From Papiliotrema nemorosa (lineage: Eukaryota; Basidiomycota; Tremellomycetes; Tremellales; Rhynchogastremaceae), in NCBI GenBank assembly GCA_032158125.1, contig JASKOT010000001.1:1240001-1304000 (forward strand): a stretch of DNA of 64,000 nt, given 5' to 3'. Shown here piece after piece: positions 22,251-33,671 of this stretch (within the stretch, counting starts at the first letter, position 1; the number at the start of each line of letters is the position of its first letter). The position numbers and the translations under genes are program-made. The notes below the pieces were generated by a model, which saw only the letters and a program-made list of their open reading frames with translations, did not search any database and was not told where the DNA came from.

Positions 22251-24181
22251 TCACACTGTGAAAGGCTTGCTTTGAGGCCATCCTGGCAAATCCCGCAATA
22301 TGAATACCGTAGATTCGCACCGCGCCTCCGCCAGAGCCAACTTTGTCATTATATCGTCCAATTCCGCCAAATCCTCTTGATCTTTGACCGAGAGCATATC
22401 CCTCCTTCCTGCTTTTCGCAATACAAGTTCTTCTCTCGCGATGGCCCCTTGTCTCTTGGCCCGCTCCGACGCTCGACGCTGCAGTATGTTGCCTAGTGTC
22501 TTGTATATCGAAGTGAGCAGTGCAGAGTACGCTTTAGCTAGGTCGATCTTCCATAGATGATGTTCTGAAGTAGCAGTCATCTGTTGTCGCTTGGCGTTAG
22601 GGAACTTCGATATCTCCGAAGTTTCGATCAAGTGCATCTTTTGCAGATCCGCCAGAAGTTGTCGGGCCTCCTTGAGCGGCATCATTGCGCAATCCCGCAC
22701 CTATCGAGTCAGAGATTGTCACCGAACGAGAGCGGGTAGCTGACCTGTTGCTCGGTGATGTGATGAGCTTTGGCTACTGTGGCCAAGACACGTGCCGCTC
22801 TTCCACCCAGACTTGCTCTGACCATATCCAGCAGCATGTTCGCCCTGATCTTGACCGCTATTGCCTCGTACTGGATCTCATAGGTCGAACTACCCGTATC
22901 ATCATTCGTCAAAAAGGCGTTTGGTGTAGCGCCTGCACCTCCTGAACTCGTCATGACCTCGAGGTACGCCGTGATGATATCCACGATCGATTTGCTTTTC
23001 GTGACGATACCCGCTGCCAATGTGCTCTGCTTGTCCCGAGGAATGTAGCTGCTCATCGCATCCGAGCTACATGGTCCGGATGCGCTGTCCGATAAAGTCG
23101 AGCTGTCGAGATGTGCTACACGCAACATCGCACGAAGTACTTCTGCGGCCCCAATATTCCATCTATCCGAGGCCGCCTTGACCAGAAGCTCGTTTCGAAT
23201 GACAATCCCGAATCGATCGTAGTTGATACGCAAGGGTATTGTCGAGTTGAGCGAGAAATCAAACTTGTCGTCCCCCTTCAAACGCTTCGCATTGGGCTTT
23301 TCCACTTTGACCACGACACGTTCAACACTCCTCTCAGCAGCGGCGGCTTGGTTGATGTAATGATTTGTCTGATTGTGCAGTTCTTCCAGATCATTCTTGG
23401 TGAAACCCAGCTTTCCATCCTTCTTCTCTTTCTGGTATTCCCTCTCTAGTGCCTGAATATGAGCTATCGCCCTTTGTTAGAGAGAAACACTGGGATTACT
23501 CACCGAATATCTCACAGCATAACGTGATTCCCTTGATACTTGCAGGAGCTGTGATGTCGGCTGCAAGAATTGCTCCCGGACAAGCCGTATCAGCAGCTGC
23601 TCCATCTGAGCGACTATGAATCAGCACAATGCACGATAGAGCGGATGACACACTTACCATCGTAGCCATTTTGATTAGAGCTATCGATGGATCGCACAAT
23701 GTCCGGCACCTTCAATTTCCCATACAACATGACCTGACGGACCACCTCTACGCCCTATAATCAGTTCCTCCCATTTCTAACTACACACCGTTTGCCCAAA
23801 CAGTTGATCCGTCACAGAGAGTATCTTTGGCCATCGGAGACGCAGTAGACATTCCGGTAGGTTGAATTCGTATAGCTCTTCAGTGCCTGAATCCGGGATC
23901 AACAGACTCGCCCCATTCGACAATAACAGGTTCTGTTGGTGCAAGATGATGAGAGATTGGATGACCTGATCTTGCCTCAGACCAGAGAGCCGATGAACCG
24001 AAAAGAGAGCTAGTCGACCTTTGTTCAGGAGTGTGGACGCGACTCGCTAACCATCAGCGATACGAGCAGACTTGGACTGAAGAATGAAGGGCAGACTCAC
24101 ACAGACGACATCCCCGAAAGCTTGTCGGACTATGTGTTCACACAGCCGTACAGCTTCTTTCGTGTGTCCCAGATCTGCCAT
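22251..24181 (-). CDS. RPC82: RNA polymerase III subunit RPC82 (C3/POLR3C)
   Basis: RPC82 is part of the three-subunit initiation module of RNA polymerase III that contacts TFIIIB and single-stranded promoter DNA. The N-terminus MADLGHTKEAVRLCEHIVRQ leads into winged-helix segments SRVASTLLNKGRLALFSVHR and LRQDQVIQSLIILHQQNLLL. The central block is IPLRINYDRFGIVIRNELLV. The C-terminal part, LKEARQLLADLQKMHLIETS and SEHHLWKIDLAKAYSALLTS, is the most diagnostic, followed by a coiled region RRASERAKRQGAIAREELVL. At least six short introns. The apparent stop lies in GTGTGAGTGG, which also reads as a splice donor, so a further small exon is possible. Length of about 560 residues is normal. Confidence 0.85.
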
Positions 24182-24626
24182 CCTAGCTGTCGTACACTCT
24201 GCAGTCTGAGATCAAGCTCCAGTGATGTAGATGAAGGCATGGTCACCCACCGTGCAACTTTCTGAAACCAACCAACCGAACGAGCGGAATCAAATTTTGG
24301 CAACCCCGCTCAAATGCTCTACCCCTATATAATCCACCATTCTCTCCCCTATCATGCCCATGCACTGGCGCAGTAGCTGATTAACACCAGCTAAGAACGG
24401 ATGGGCTAATTTGGCAGCCTGCTCTTTATATAGCTGACGGGTCTGACGAGAGCCGGGAGATCGTCCATGGGCGATCGGATTGACTGACCGTTGATTATGC
24501 TTGCGCCAGGGCTAGATGAGGCATCGGTCAGAACGATGCAATGCATGATACGAACCAACAGCACAGTATCACAACTACAAGCAACAAAATGGTTCAATCT
24601 CCAGCCCCGCTGGAGCCAAGCTCGGA
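24182..24626. promoter_or_regulatory. intergenic: RPC82 promoter side and Pls-like 3' end
   Basis: This 445-base gap lies between two minus-strand genes. It includes a plus-strand TATATAATC run near 24326 and an AT-rich patch near 24424. No gene or RNA is supported. Confidence 0.4.
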
Positions 24627-27600
24627 TTACTTTCTGACAGATTGTCGACATTTCTTGATCGGAGCTCCTTGCCATTTCTCAAACGACGGCACCGATTCTC
24701 CCCTCATCACCACCGACAATGCGCCCAACTCGGTCTCCTCACCCAATGAACTATCCGGTAGACAAATCGCATACGACTTCATCACCGACCTTCTACCCAG
24801 ATTCACCTGGTTCACCCGCATTACCCGATCTTCGAACAGGTGAGTCTGCGGTCCGGCGTGCACGTTTAAAACTGCTTCGTCGCCCATCGAGACCATGTCC
24901 CATTCCGTCATATCGTACGACATCAACGTGCATCTTTTCCCGATGTCCGCACCAAGGAGCCGGAGGATCATGTTGAGGTATGGCGTTCCGACCAGTCTGT
25001 ACAGCACCATAGGAGCGAGGAGCGATTCAAAGAGTGAAGTTGTAAACTCGGATAACCATACTTGGCGACTCCATAGCGGCCATTCGGAGGGTGTGTAACC
25101 TCCTACCAAGACCCATTTGAGGGTGACAGTGACGATGATGGCGGGAAGACTGAACAGGGCGATATCGAAAATTGGTAAAGCGAGGAAAGCTCGAACGTGA
25201 CCTACATCCCGATGAAGCTTTTTGAAAATTTCCAAGCCGAAAGCGAGACCGATGATAATGATAAAACGCGGTAACCAGATCCGCATACCCTCGATGAAGA
25301 GTCGTAAGGCTATTTGACTTTTACGAGGTCGGAACAGGAGATGGTCCGGGAGATTTTGCGCAAAGTTGGGTCGAGCCGGCATTTTGATAGGCGGACTTCC
25401 GAAACAACTTTGACCGGGTTCAAGGAGTGCGTCATGTTCTCCATCTGGAGCGATAGACAAGACGCCTACGAGCGTGTTATCGGCGAGGACGGTACCTTGG
25501 GGTACGACGCCAGAGTTGCCGACGAATGCTCGAGTTCCAATGATGGTCTTGGCATAGGTTACGGTGTTTCCACAGGTGACTGGATCACCCAGCAGAACAT
25601 CGTCGGCAACAAACGATTCATCCCCAATCTCAGTGAGGTTGAAAGCCACCCCTCGAACATTGGAGATCTCCGCTCCTCGACCGATTTTGACTCCTAAAGC
25701 CCGGAGATAAGGCACGACGTACAATGTCGCGTATACTGGATGTAGGACTTGCAAAGACAAGCTCATCAACTTGTCCACGAGCCATTTTCGGAACACCAAG
25801 AATGACGTCGCGCCGTATGTTCCAGGTTGGACATTGCCGATGAGGAGATGTCGACCGATGACGAGTTCGAGGAAGACGCAAAGGATGTAGCAGATTGATG
25901 CTGGGAGAGCCACAATGGCCATTTGGTCCCATCGAGAGAGGCCATCCGACCGGAGCGAAAGGATGACAAACAAGCTTAGACCTGGAATCTGGGGTAAGAA
26001 GTACAGGATCGGAATGACAAAAGTGACCGAGAACCAACAAGCGAGCCCGAAAACCCCGTGCCGAAGAGTCGACGGTCGAGTGGGCTTGCCTCGGAACGGC
26101 GTTGGTGCTTGGCCGATATATCTCGCTGGAGATCCGGCCCAGTTCTGCTCTTTTGGGACAATAGTCTCTTCCGGTACCATGGACAGCGACTCGAGCTTGC
26201 TCCCTGCGCCCATGACCACCCCTCCATCAATGACACAATTGGCATCGATATGAACTTCATCCTCGACGATCACCCGTCGGAGAACCAGCTGTCCTTTCTC
26301 GATACAGCTCACGGAGAGCAAGACGTCCTGACCGATGACCACGTCGTGTCCGATATCAATCAGATCCATCGCTGGTCCATTGGATAAGACGGATATATGA
26401 CAGTGGTGTCCTACTTTTGCACCGAGAAGTCGAAGCAGGGGAGGATAGAGAGGCGAGTCCGAGACGACATCTTGGGCGATGAGATCGGTAAATCGGGAAG
26501 CGAGCCATCATCGATAATAATACACCCCATAGAGTGGGTATCGACCGGCTCGGGCTCGACCGAGGACGATCCATTTGCCGAGCACTCCCACGACGGTCAT
26601 CAAGATTGGCAAGAGGACAAAGGTGCCATAAGTTGCCAGTATACACATCCCAAAGCCGTGAGAGAGATAGACGATCTCAAAGATCCAATACGGGGTGAGC
26701 AAACCGAGTCCGTTCAAAAAGGAGAAGATGAGCAAGGCTGGAATCTGACAAATCGCACAGAGGACATAACGGGTGTTGGTCACCGGCATATAATCGCCCA
26801 TGCCCAATTCCGAAGTCGAGGATATGGACTCGATCTTTTGCATCGGGATAGCCACCAGGTCGAATTGCTTGGCGATGAGCTCGGGTGTTCGGTACGTGTA
26901 GATGTCGCTCAAGCCTATCGTCTTCAACGAAGAATGGTCCAAGCATTGTTTCCGAATCTTGGAAACTACCAATGCGGCCGTCAGACTGTGTCCGCCGATA
27001 TCACAGAAAAAGTCGGCAGAGGGAGTAATCGCTCCCATGTTGGCTGCTTGTGGGAATGTCTCCCGTAGCGCTCGAAGGATGATATCCAAGGGCGAACCTT
27101 TCACAATGTCGCATTGAGCGGCAGAGTCGAGGGCAATGTGAACCGCCGCAGCCTCTTTGGCTTTCTTGGCCTCCATAGCGGCGTTCGAGATGGCGTGCAA
27201 AGCATTGAGGTTGACCTTTCCACTAGCCAGTCGAGGTAGCTCGTCATGTCGCTTGAAGATGTATTGTTCGGGTCGCATGTACCCCGGCAAATCCTTGACA
27301 CATTGTTGCAGTTCTCTGGTCATTTCCGCTTGGACCATACACGATCCAGCTTCCTTCAACACGACATACGCTTCCAATCGAGCGTCTTCTGATCCAGCTC
27401 TAGCACAGATGACAGCGACGACCTGTACCGCTTCGTGCGCGGCGAGTACACTTTCAATCTCTCCCAGTTCGATCCTAAATCCACGATGTTTGACCTGTGT
27501 GTCGATCCGACCCAGAAATATGAGCTTCCCCTCGTCGTCGAGTCTGACTCTATCACCGGTTAAGTATAGCCTCTCCTCAGAGAACAGAGGATGACGGATG

Positions 27601-28910
27601 AACTTTGCGGCGGTCAGTTCTGGTCGACCGACATAGCCTTTGCCGACACAAGGCCCACCAATACACAGCTGTCCTTCCACGCCTGGTGTGATGTCCAGCG
27701 CATCGCCAATCTTTGCAGTGTCGTCCTCATCGATGGGAAGGATGAGACAGTGATAGGACGGCAATGGAGTACCGATCGTGACCGCTTTGCCGGGGAGTAA
27801 AGTGTCATAAGTCGCAGTGACGGTGGTTTCCGTCGGTCCATACGTATTTATGATGGTGAGGTCTTTCGAATGCAAGCGGTCGACTAGCGCCGGCGGACAT
27901 GCTTCCCCTCCAAGATTGAGAAGTCGAATTGAGCTTGGTAGCCCACCATCCCCGAGCGAGGTCATAATGTTTACCAAGGTCGGGACGGCGTTTACGATCG
28001 TGACAGAGTGGCGACTCCATACACCGTCTTGCCCTCCTAGACTCGCCACATCTTGGCATTGCGATCGATTTCCAACGATCAAGCTTGCTCCTCCAGCTAT
28101 TGATATCCATCTGAGATGTCAGTCACATTCTCTACACGCGTCTCGTGTGACCCACACTTCCTCGATGAACATGTCAAAAGCAGGTGAGAATCCTTGCCAC
28201 ACCACGTCGTTGGGTCCCGTACAAAGTATGCTCCTCTCGCTCCAGGCAAAAGTCACAGCTGCTTTGTGCGATATTTCTATACCTTTCGGTGTCCCAGTGG
28301 ATCCGGACGTGTAGATCATGTACGCGGTATTCTCCCCTCGAGGCAGGATGTCCTCGTCTATCTCCCCGTCCGACATCTCGGCGATCCGGGACAACTGCGC
28401 AAAGGTCATCACTTCTGCTTCTCTACCCATCGTCGCCGTCCTCGCCCTTTCCTCGTGGTCTGCATCACAGATGATGATTGACGCGCCGCTATCTTCCAAA
28501 CACACGCCGACACGCTCAGCAGGCGCGTCCGGGTCAAATGGTAACCATGGCGAACCGGAAAACGTAGTAGCGAGAATGGCCAAATGCAGATCAATCGATT
28601 TTTCAAGCCATATTCCAATAGGTCTTCTGCCAGAGAAAGTCGAAGATCGCGGCGCGGAAGATGTAGGGGATCGAGCTTGGTAGCGATGTAAGACGCTGGC
28701 GAGTTGTTGAACGCGTGTTAGGGTTTCGCCATAGGTGAGGGTTTCTGTCACTCCCGTCGCGTCGTTCTCAAAGGTGAGGAAGGGATGATTGGGCTGTTGT
28801 GCTGCTGTTTGAAAAAAGAGGGCAGGGAGTGTGTTTATATGACGAGGGAGGGAGACATCGGGGTGTGTCGAGTATATGATTTTGGGATGTTTTGACGATG
28901 TCGGATCCAT
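24627..28910 (-). CDS. Pls-type NRPS-like enzyme (A-T-membrane domain), frame broken by one TGA
   Basis: This protein has the architecture of microbial epsilon-poly-L-lysine synthetase (Pls): adenylation domain, carrier domain, then a membrane region with tandem acyltransferase-like repeats (Pls/PosA C-terminal type). Exon 1 (28156-28910) carries core A3, YTSGSTGTPKG (residues 200-210). A gtgggt...ctcag intron restores FIEEVWISIAGGASLIVG. Exon 2 gives A5 NTYGPTETT (about 340), A7 YLTGDR, A8 RIDTQVKHRGFRIELGE and A10 LPRLASGKVN with lysine near 550. The carrier motif DIGGHSL has serine near 627. Six hydrophobic segments follow, with hexapeptide-like stretches (VIIGTRAFVGNSGVV-type). Codon 786 is TGA at 26508-26510, between YGVYYYR and WLASRF, where the family has two tryptophans. 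The frame then stays open for 626 codons to the stop at 24627. It is therefore a recent nonsense allele, a readthrough gene or a sequence error. Confidence 0.82.
26508..26510 (-). other. in-frame TGA inside the Pls-like coding region
   Basis: The coding strand reads CGA TGA TGG, giving R-stop-W where the family pattern expects R-W-W; one base change (TGG to TGA) explains it. The upstream and downstream frames are the same frame. The 46 codons up to the next methionine are open and family-like (LYPPLLRLLGAKVGHHCHIS). The only short introns that could remove it need weak GTCGA donors and would delete conserved membrane sequence. Confidence 0.85.
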
Positions 28911-30015
28911 CTTGTGGTGATCGGGGACGATGCAACTCTCACGATGGTAACACTTTCGATGCGACAGGCTCACCGTTATACTGTATGATGCTCGTGTCGA
29001 TGGCGAAAAGAGTCGAGGAGAGAAATCAGTAGTATGGTCAAAGAACGGTTTTATTAGTCCAACGTTTGCGGCATCTTTCCTCCTATATCACCATCATCAT
29101 CGTGGGCGACTCTTTGTCTGCAAGTAGAGCCGAATCGCCGGTAGACGGGATCAGCACAGCGCAAATGTCTTTGTTCCCACTTGGAGGGATCCAGACTTTG
29201 GTATAATCGCTCATTCGATCTTCCCTTTCCCCCGGACCGCTCACCCGCACTCCACCGCATGTGCAAGGCAAAGAATAGCCCTCATAGATGAGCATAACCG
29301 CCTTGAAGTGTTCATAAACGTTCACAAAACAAAGGTGGTTGGTGATGCTCAAACATCTCCAAACGAAGATCAGATCCGATTTTGGACCATTCAATGGATG
29401 ACCTGTACTATTTTTGAGCATTTTTCGACTCTTCGAGCGGACGATCGATCCGGGGAGAAGGCATGTTTCACTTGCACACGCCATAATAGACCCCCCAACC
29501 ACAGCTTTCGCGTAAAGGGATACATGGTCGATTGAGTCGAGTAGAAGCGACTTGTTTGTGTTGTGAAGCGCAGTCCATTCCTCTGTAAATGGCTCTACCT
29601 TCACAAGGTACCGTGTCGGGTGGGCCTCGCATACGGGAGTCGACCATCGTGTAGCTATGCCAGACGCGTCCTTGTGTCACATTCTCAGTCGGGCGGTGCG
29701 AAGACTGCGGGTTGTGATGAGTTGTCTCGGTAGTCGCGGATCGGTAGGAGGTGAATGGCCTTCTTCTTCCACTCGACTTCGGTTCTTTTACAGTGTGGCT
29801 TTTCGACACCGCCTCTCCAGGATGCCGCCGATGGATTGCATGGCAACACGTATCCGGTGCTTGTGCATCATATGCAGCGGACACAGCGATCTAGACCTCT
29901 CGAAACGTCTGGATGAATACATCGATGACGGCCAATGAAGCTGCACATCGAGCCAACGTCGCATCCACATGAGCGGATCTATAGCCTCCGAACTACAATT
30001 CACCGCGCATAGACA
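28911..30015. other. 1.1 kb between the Pls-like gene and ALG1, possible unknown gene
   Basis: Both flanking genes are on the minus strand, so the Pls-like promoter lies at the left end. A 173-codon minus-strand frame at 29083-29604 (ending LLADKESPTMMMVI) and an overlapping frame at 29468-29884 could be exons of an unknown gene. Neither shows a domain, signal peptide or clear splice join, and I cannot choose a start. Treat the stretch as unassigned. Confidence 0.3.
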
Positions 30016-31656
30016 TCATGATTTTGACAAGATCTCCTCGTAGATGACTCTGTCCCAGTTGTCGTCCCAGTGACTCCATTCTGCTTCTTCCCTTGGGTTC
30101 GCCCCATGTAGCCTCGCATGTGCCCCCGGGGAGTTGGCAGAATCACGTTTAAAGTAACTTTTCAAACGTTCTAGCTCCTTTTTCTCGGTGAAAGCTGTCA
30201 AAAGGTCCTACTGCGTCAGTCCACGTTCTCCAGTCTCACGTGCGCTTTTGCACGAGGTGCTAGGAAGAAAAACGATTCGGTTTCACTTACGACCAATTGA
30301 TCACCCAGTTGTTCACCTGTATGCCAAACCTTGCCATTCTGACCATCCTTGACCAACTCTCCAATAGCTTCGAACCCGAGCGCAAGTACAGGTGTCCCAC
30401 ACCCAAACATATCTACCACCTTCATCGGTAGATCTCTACCTGAGCTACTACTATGCATCGACACGCCCAGATCCGCACAGCCCAGGAGTGTCGGGTAATC
30501 CGCAGCTGGGAGGAAAATGCATCGAACGCAGATGGAGTCTTTCCATCGGGTTTCTCTCTTCGCAATTTCCACTTCGAATGCAGCGCGAAGTGCCCCTTTG
30601 CCAGTGATGAGCATGAAGAGTTTGGGTAGTCGTACATTTCCCTCTCGTGCGAGATGATACTTGTCCAAAGCGGTCAAGAGGGGTGAAAAATCCTCGTCCG
30701 CTGTCCAGGACGTCGAAGAAACGAGGAACGCAGGTCGAGTGGGCGACAAAGCTGGTTCGCCGTGGGATACAGTGGTGAATGGCGTATCCTCAGTTGAGGG
30801 AGCAGCGAATGATGATGGGATTGAAGGCGACAGTAAAGGGATCAGTCGCTTGAAGAGATCGTGTTGCTCCATAGGTCCCGTTCGACGGAAATGCGAGGGT
30901 GGTCTGTCATGTAGCACAATATGCTTGCCCCTGTTCGTCAGATTACACAAGGCTAGAGACAGTCTTAAGCTCACTGAAGGTCCCATTCCTTGACCAAGAA
31001 ATCTTGCAGTGCTTGAGTAACGAACAGATGCGCGAATGCCCGTCTCCCAAATGTAGCCTCGAACCTACTTCATCAACCCTCACTCCAGTCTCACCAACTG
31101 CTACTCACGTTCTCGCTATCTTGCACAAGGGGTGGTTCGCTCCAGTCCTCATTGCCAAGATGGAGTATCCCGTATTATGCCAATCGATCAAAATCTTCGT
31201 TCCGCTCATCCATCCGATCAATTGCGCCAGAGCCAATGTAGGTATACTAGGTGGATTCTGAACGACCATGACCTCCGCATACCATTCCGCGTCCCATAGA
31301 CAGATTTTCAACACGGACAAGATCTGCCATAGTACCCTGATAGGTGCTCGAGCGATCCATGGAAGGCGTAAGAGAGGTCGAGGGGGATTGGCTATACCGC
31401 TTATTTTGACATGTGGACTTTCTAGTAGAGCGGGGATGGGAGGGGTATCGGTATAGCCCACAAGAGTTGTGAAGTATTGATGTCGGGCGAAAGAGTGCGC
31501 ATGGTACATCATCCGTGGGGATCGACCCACATCACCGAGCACGAGCACCAAAGATGTGTGACGGCGTAGGGGCTTCGAGGCGATCCGACGGTAGAGGGCG
31601 AAGGATAGGATAAGGACTGATCCAAGGATGGCGGAGAAGATGTGGAGAGCTGTCAT
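30016..31656 (-). CDS. ALG1: ALG1 beta-1,4-mannosyltransferase
   Basis: ALG1 adds the first mannose from GDP-mannose to the dolichol-linked chitobiose on the cytosolic face of the ER, the opening mannose step of N-glycan assembly. The N-terminus has a signal-anchor helix (ILGSVLILSFALYRR). This is followed by SLVLVLGDVGRSPRMMYHAH and AEVMVVQNPPSIPTLALAQL and ILIDWHNTGYSI, all diagnostic of the family. After an intron the sequence resumes GKHIVLHDRPPSHFRR. The C-terminal GT-B half has HSSSSGRDLPMKVVDMFGCG, the nucleotide-sugar site, and VLALGFEAIGELVKDGQNG. A last intron (gtaagt...gcagtag) joins DLLTAFTEKKELERLKSYF. Start is the ATG before TALHIFSAIL; upstream is the divergent promoter with MPP alpha. 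Length and motif order are normal. Confidence 0.92.
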
Positions 31657-31912
31657 CTTGTCACATAGCCTTGTCGATCCTCGTTGACCCTTCTCAATGC
31701 TGCCTCCCGCTGTCTCCTGCTTGAGTTTAAGCTCCCAGAAACCAGGTTTGAGATTGTGCAAGCTGAGTGGACTCGACTCTGACGACTCATCATAGGGTTT
31801 GTTTACGTAATACAACTTTTCGTTGCCGCCGAGGGTTATTCGTAGCGTTGTCAAGCACTGAAATGATGGCGACAAACCATCAATTGACGATTTCCACCAG
31901 AGAGTCTGCGGC
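31657..31912. promoter_or_regulatory. divergent promoter ALG1 / MPP alpha
   Basis: 256 bases separate the two start codons. A TTTACGTAATAC element (CRE/ATF-like TACGTA core) lies near 31802-31813. Shared regulation is possible but not shown. Confidence 0.4.
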
Positions 31913-33671
31913 ATGAGGATTCCTACAGCACCTCTGCGCTCGACTCTGGCCTCTAGGCCAATCATTTGCCATGCCGGACCATCAGTGCGACGATGGAAAA
32001 GCACTTCACCGGTTGTCGACTTGCCAAAGGATATCGCACCTCAAATCACCACTCTCCCCAACCGTATTCGAGTCATCAGCGAACCTGCCCCGGGTCATAT
32101 ACATACAATAGGAGTCACAGTTGAAGCTGGGACACGATTTGAGAGTAAAAGGAATAGCGGTGTGACTCATCTCCTGGACAAACTATCCTATTCTGTACGT
32201 CCAACACCTGGCATCAAGCTGATTCACAGAGCAATGCCAAGTACAGCGCGGAGGAGATGCTTCTAAATACGTCGAAACTTGGTAGTGCGCTATACACACT
32301 CGGAGCAAGAGATACATTCTTCTACTCGTGTACTTCATTCCCTCATCAATCCCAACTCGCCATGTCCGTTCTCGCCAACAACATCTCTTCTCCCCTCTTT
32401 CTCCCTTCCGAAGTCGAGTCGGCAAAGTCAGCGGCATTGTACGAGACTCAAGTCATGTGGGCCTCGGCGAAACAGGTCCTCCCGGAAGTCGTCATTCAGA
32501 ACGCATTCAAGGATAATACGCTCGGTCATCCGTCTTATCTGACTGAAGAACAATCGCCAAAAGTTGGTGAATTGGAGCTGAGGGGTTTCATGAAAGATTG
32601 GTTCAAACCAGAGAGGACAATAGTGACGGGTCTGGGAATGCCGCATGAGGAGCTGGTAGAGCTGGTGCAGGAGCATTTCGAGGCGTACGGTTCGGGATCT
32701 TCAGCTAGCGCATCGGTAGCTTCGTCTAGAGCGGGAGGATCGTCGTCGAGCCTATGGGGAAAAGGATACGCGACTGTATCCAACGTCGAACTTCCGTCTG
32801 ATTTTGCCGAGTTGAGCGGAGCAAGGGCGAGGTATACTGGTGGGGAGATGTTGATAGAGAAGGAGGATGAGGAGTACACCCATTTGGCCGTTGCGTTTGA
32901 AGCGCCAAGCGTAAATGACCCGGATGTGGTGAGTCCCTCATGGCTGCTTTTTTGGTGGATGCTGATGTTAGTACGCGACGGCAGTGATGCACCAGCTCTT
33001 ATTAGGCGGAACGTCCTTCTCCCAGGGCGGACCAGGAAAAGGAATGTTCTCTCGACTCGTCACAAACGTCATGAACCGAAACCACTGGGTCGACCTCTGT
33101 CAATCCTTCCACGAGGTGTTCAACGACACGGGTCTTTTCGGAATCAGGATGGCGGTGGAGCCGAGGATGGTTGGACGGGCCACGGCGATTATGGCTGGAC
33201 AGTTGCACGCTTTGACGGGAGATATGATGGCTGGAGTAACGAATGAGCAACTGATGAGGGCGAAGAACATGTTGAAGTCGTTTTTGGTCATGGGCACAGA
33301 GGCTAGGATGGTCGCGGTAGAGGGTGAGACCCATGTCCACTATCCTATATTAAATCGACTGACGGACAGACCTGAGTAGGCAATTCTTGACTCAGGGGTA
33401 CAAGGAGTCTACGTCGGAAATGTGCGCGAAGGTGGATAGAGTCACCAAAGCCGTCAGTACCCACATACGGAGCTGCCGATCATATGCTGACTTTCAGGAC
33501 ATACATAGAGTCGCATCGAGGATATTCAGGCCAGAGACGAGGACGACGCCAATGAATGGTGGTATAGGTTCTGGGGAACCTACCATTGTGGCGATAGGGA
33601 AGAATGCCGGTGCAATGTCGGATGCAAGGGCGGTGTTGAAGAAGTGGGGATTGGGCGGTAGTGCCAGGTAG
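31913..33671 (+). CDS. MAS2: mitochondrial processing peptidase alpha subunit
   Basis: MPP alpha pairs with the catalytic beta subunit in the matrix to remove presequences from imported proteins. The N-terminus is itself a presequence (MRIPTAPLRSTLASRP). The M16 fold begins ITTLPNRIRVISEPAPGHIH. The site equivalent to HXXEH reads VTHLLDKLSY, lacking the zinc-binding pair, as expected for the alpha subunit. The glycine-rich loop GGTSFSQGGPGKGMFSRL, which binds presequences, is intact. ITQGYKESTSEMC-type sequence and VASRIFRPETRTTP lie near the end, and the last residues are KKWGLGGSAR. A gtacgt...attcacag intron joins LSYS to SNAKYSAEEM, and three or four more short introns occur. A Ser/Gly-rich stretch near 32690-32750 sits in a surface loop. 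Confidence 0.92.

Noticed and set aside
24627..26507. The part downstream of the TGA as a separate gene starting at the methionine at 26369
   Set aside because: The 46 codons between the TGA and that methionine are also family-like and in the same frame, so the whole is best read as one enzyme with a broken codon.
26440..26620. A short intron removing the TGA in the Pls-like gene
   Set aside because: Frame-preserving options need GTCGAG or GTCGAT donors and a CAAG acceptor, with no good branch site, and would delete the conserved YGVYYYRWW region. The better donor GTGTAT breaks the frame and soon hits a stop.
26397..27068. 223-codon plus-strand frame opposite the Pls-like gene
   Set aside because: It is a shadow of the minus-strand coding exon, with no domain and frame-linked to its codon bias.
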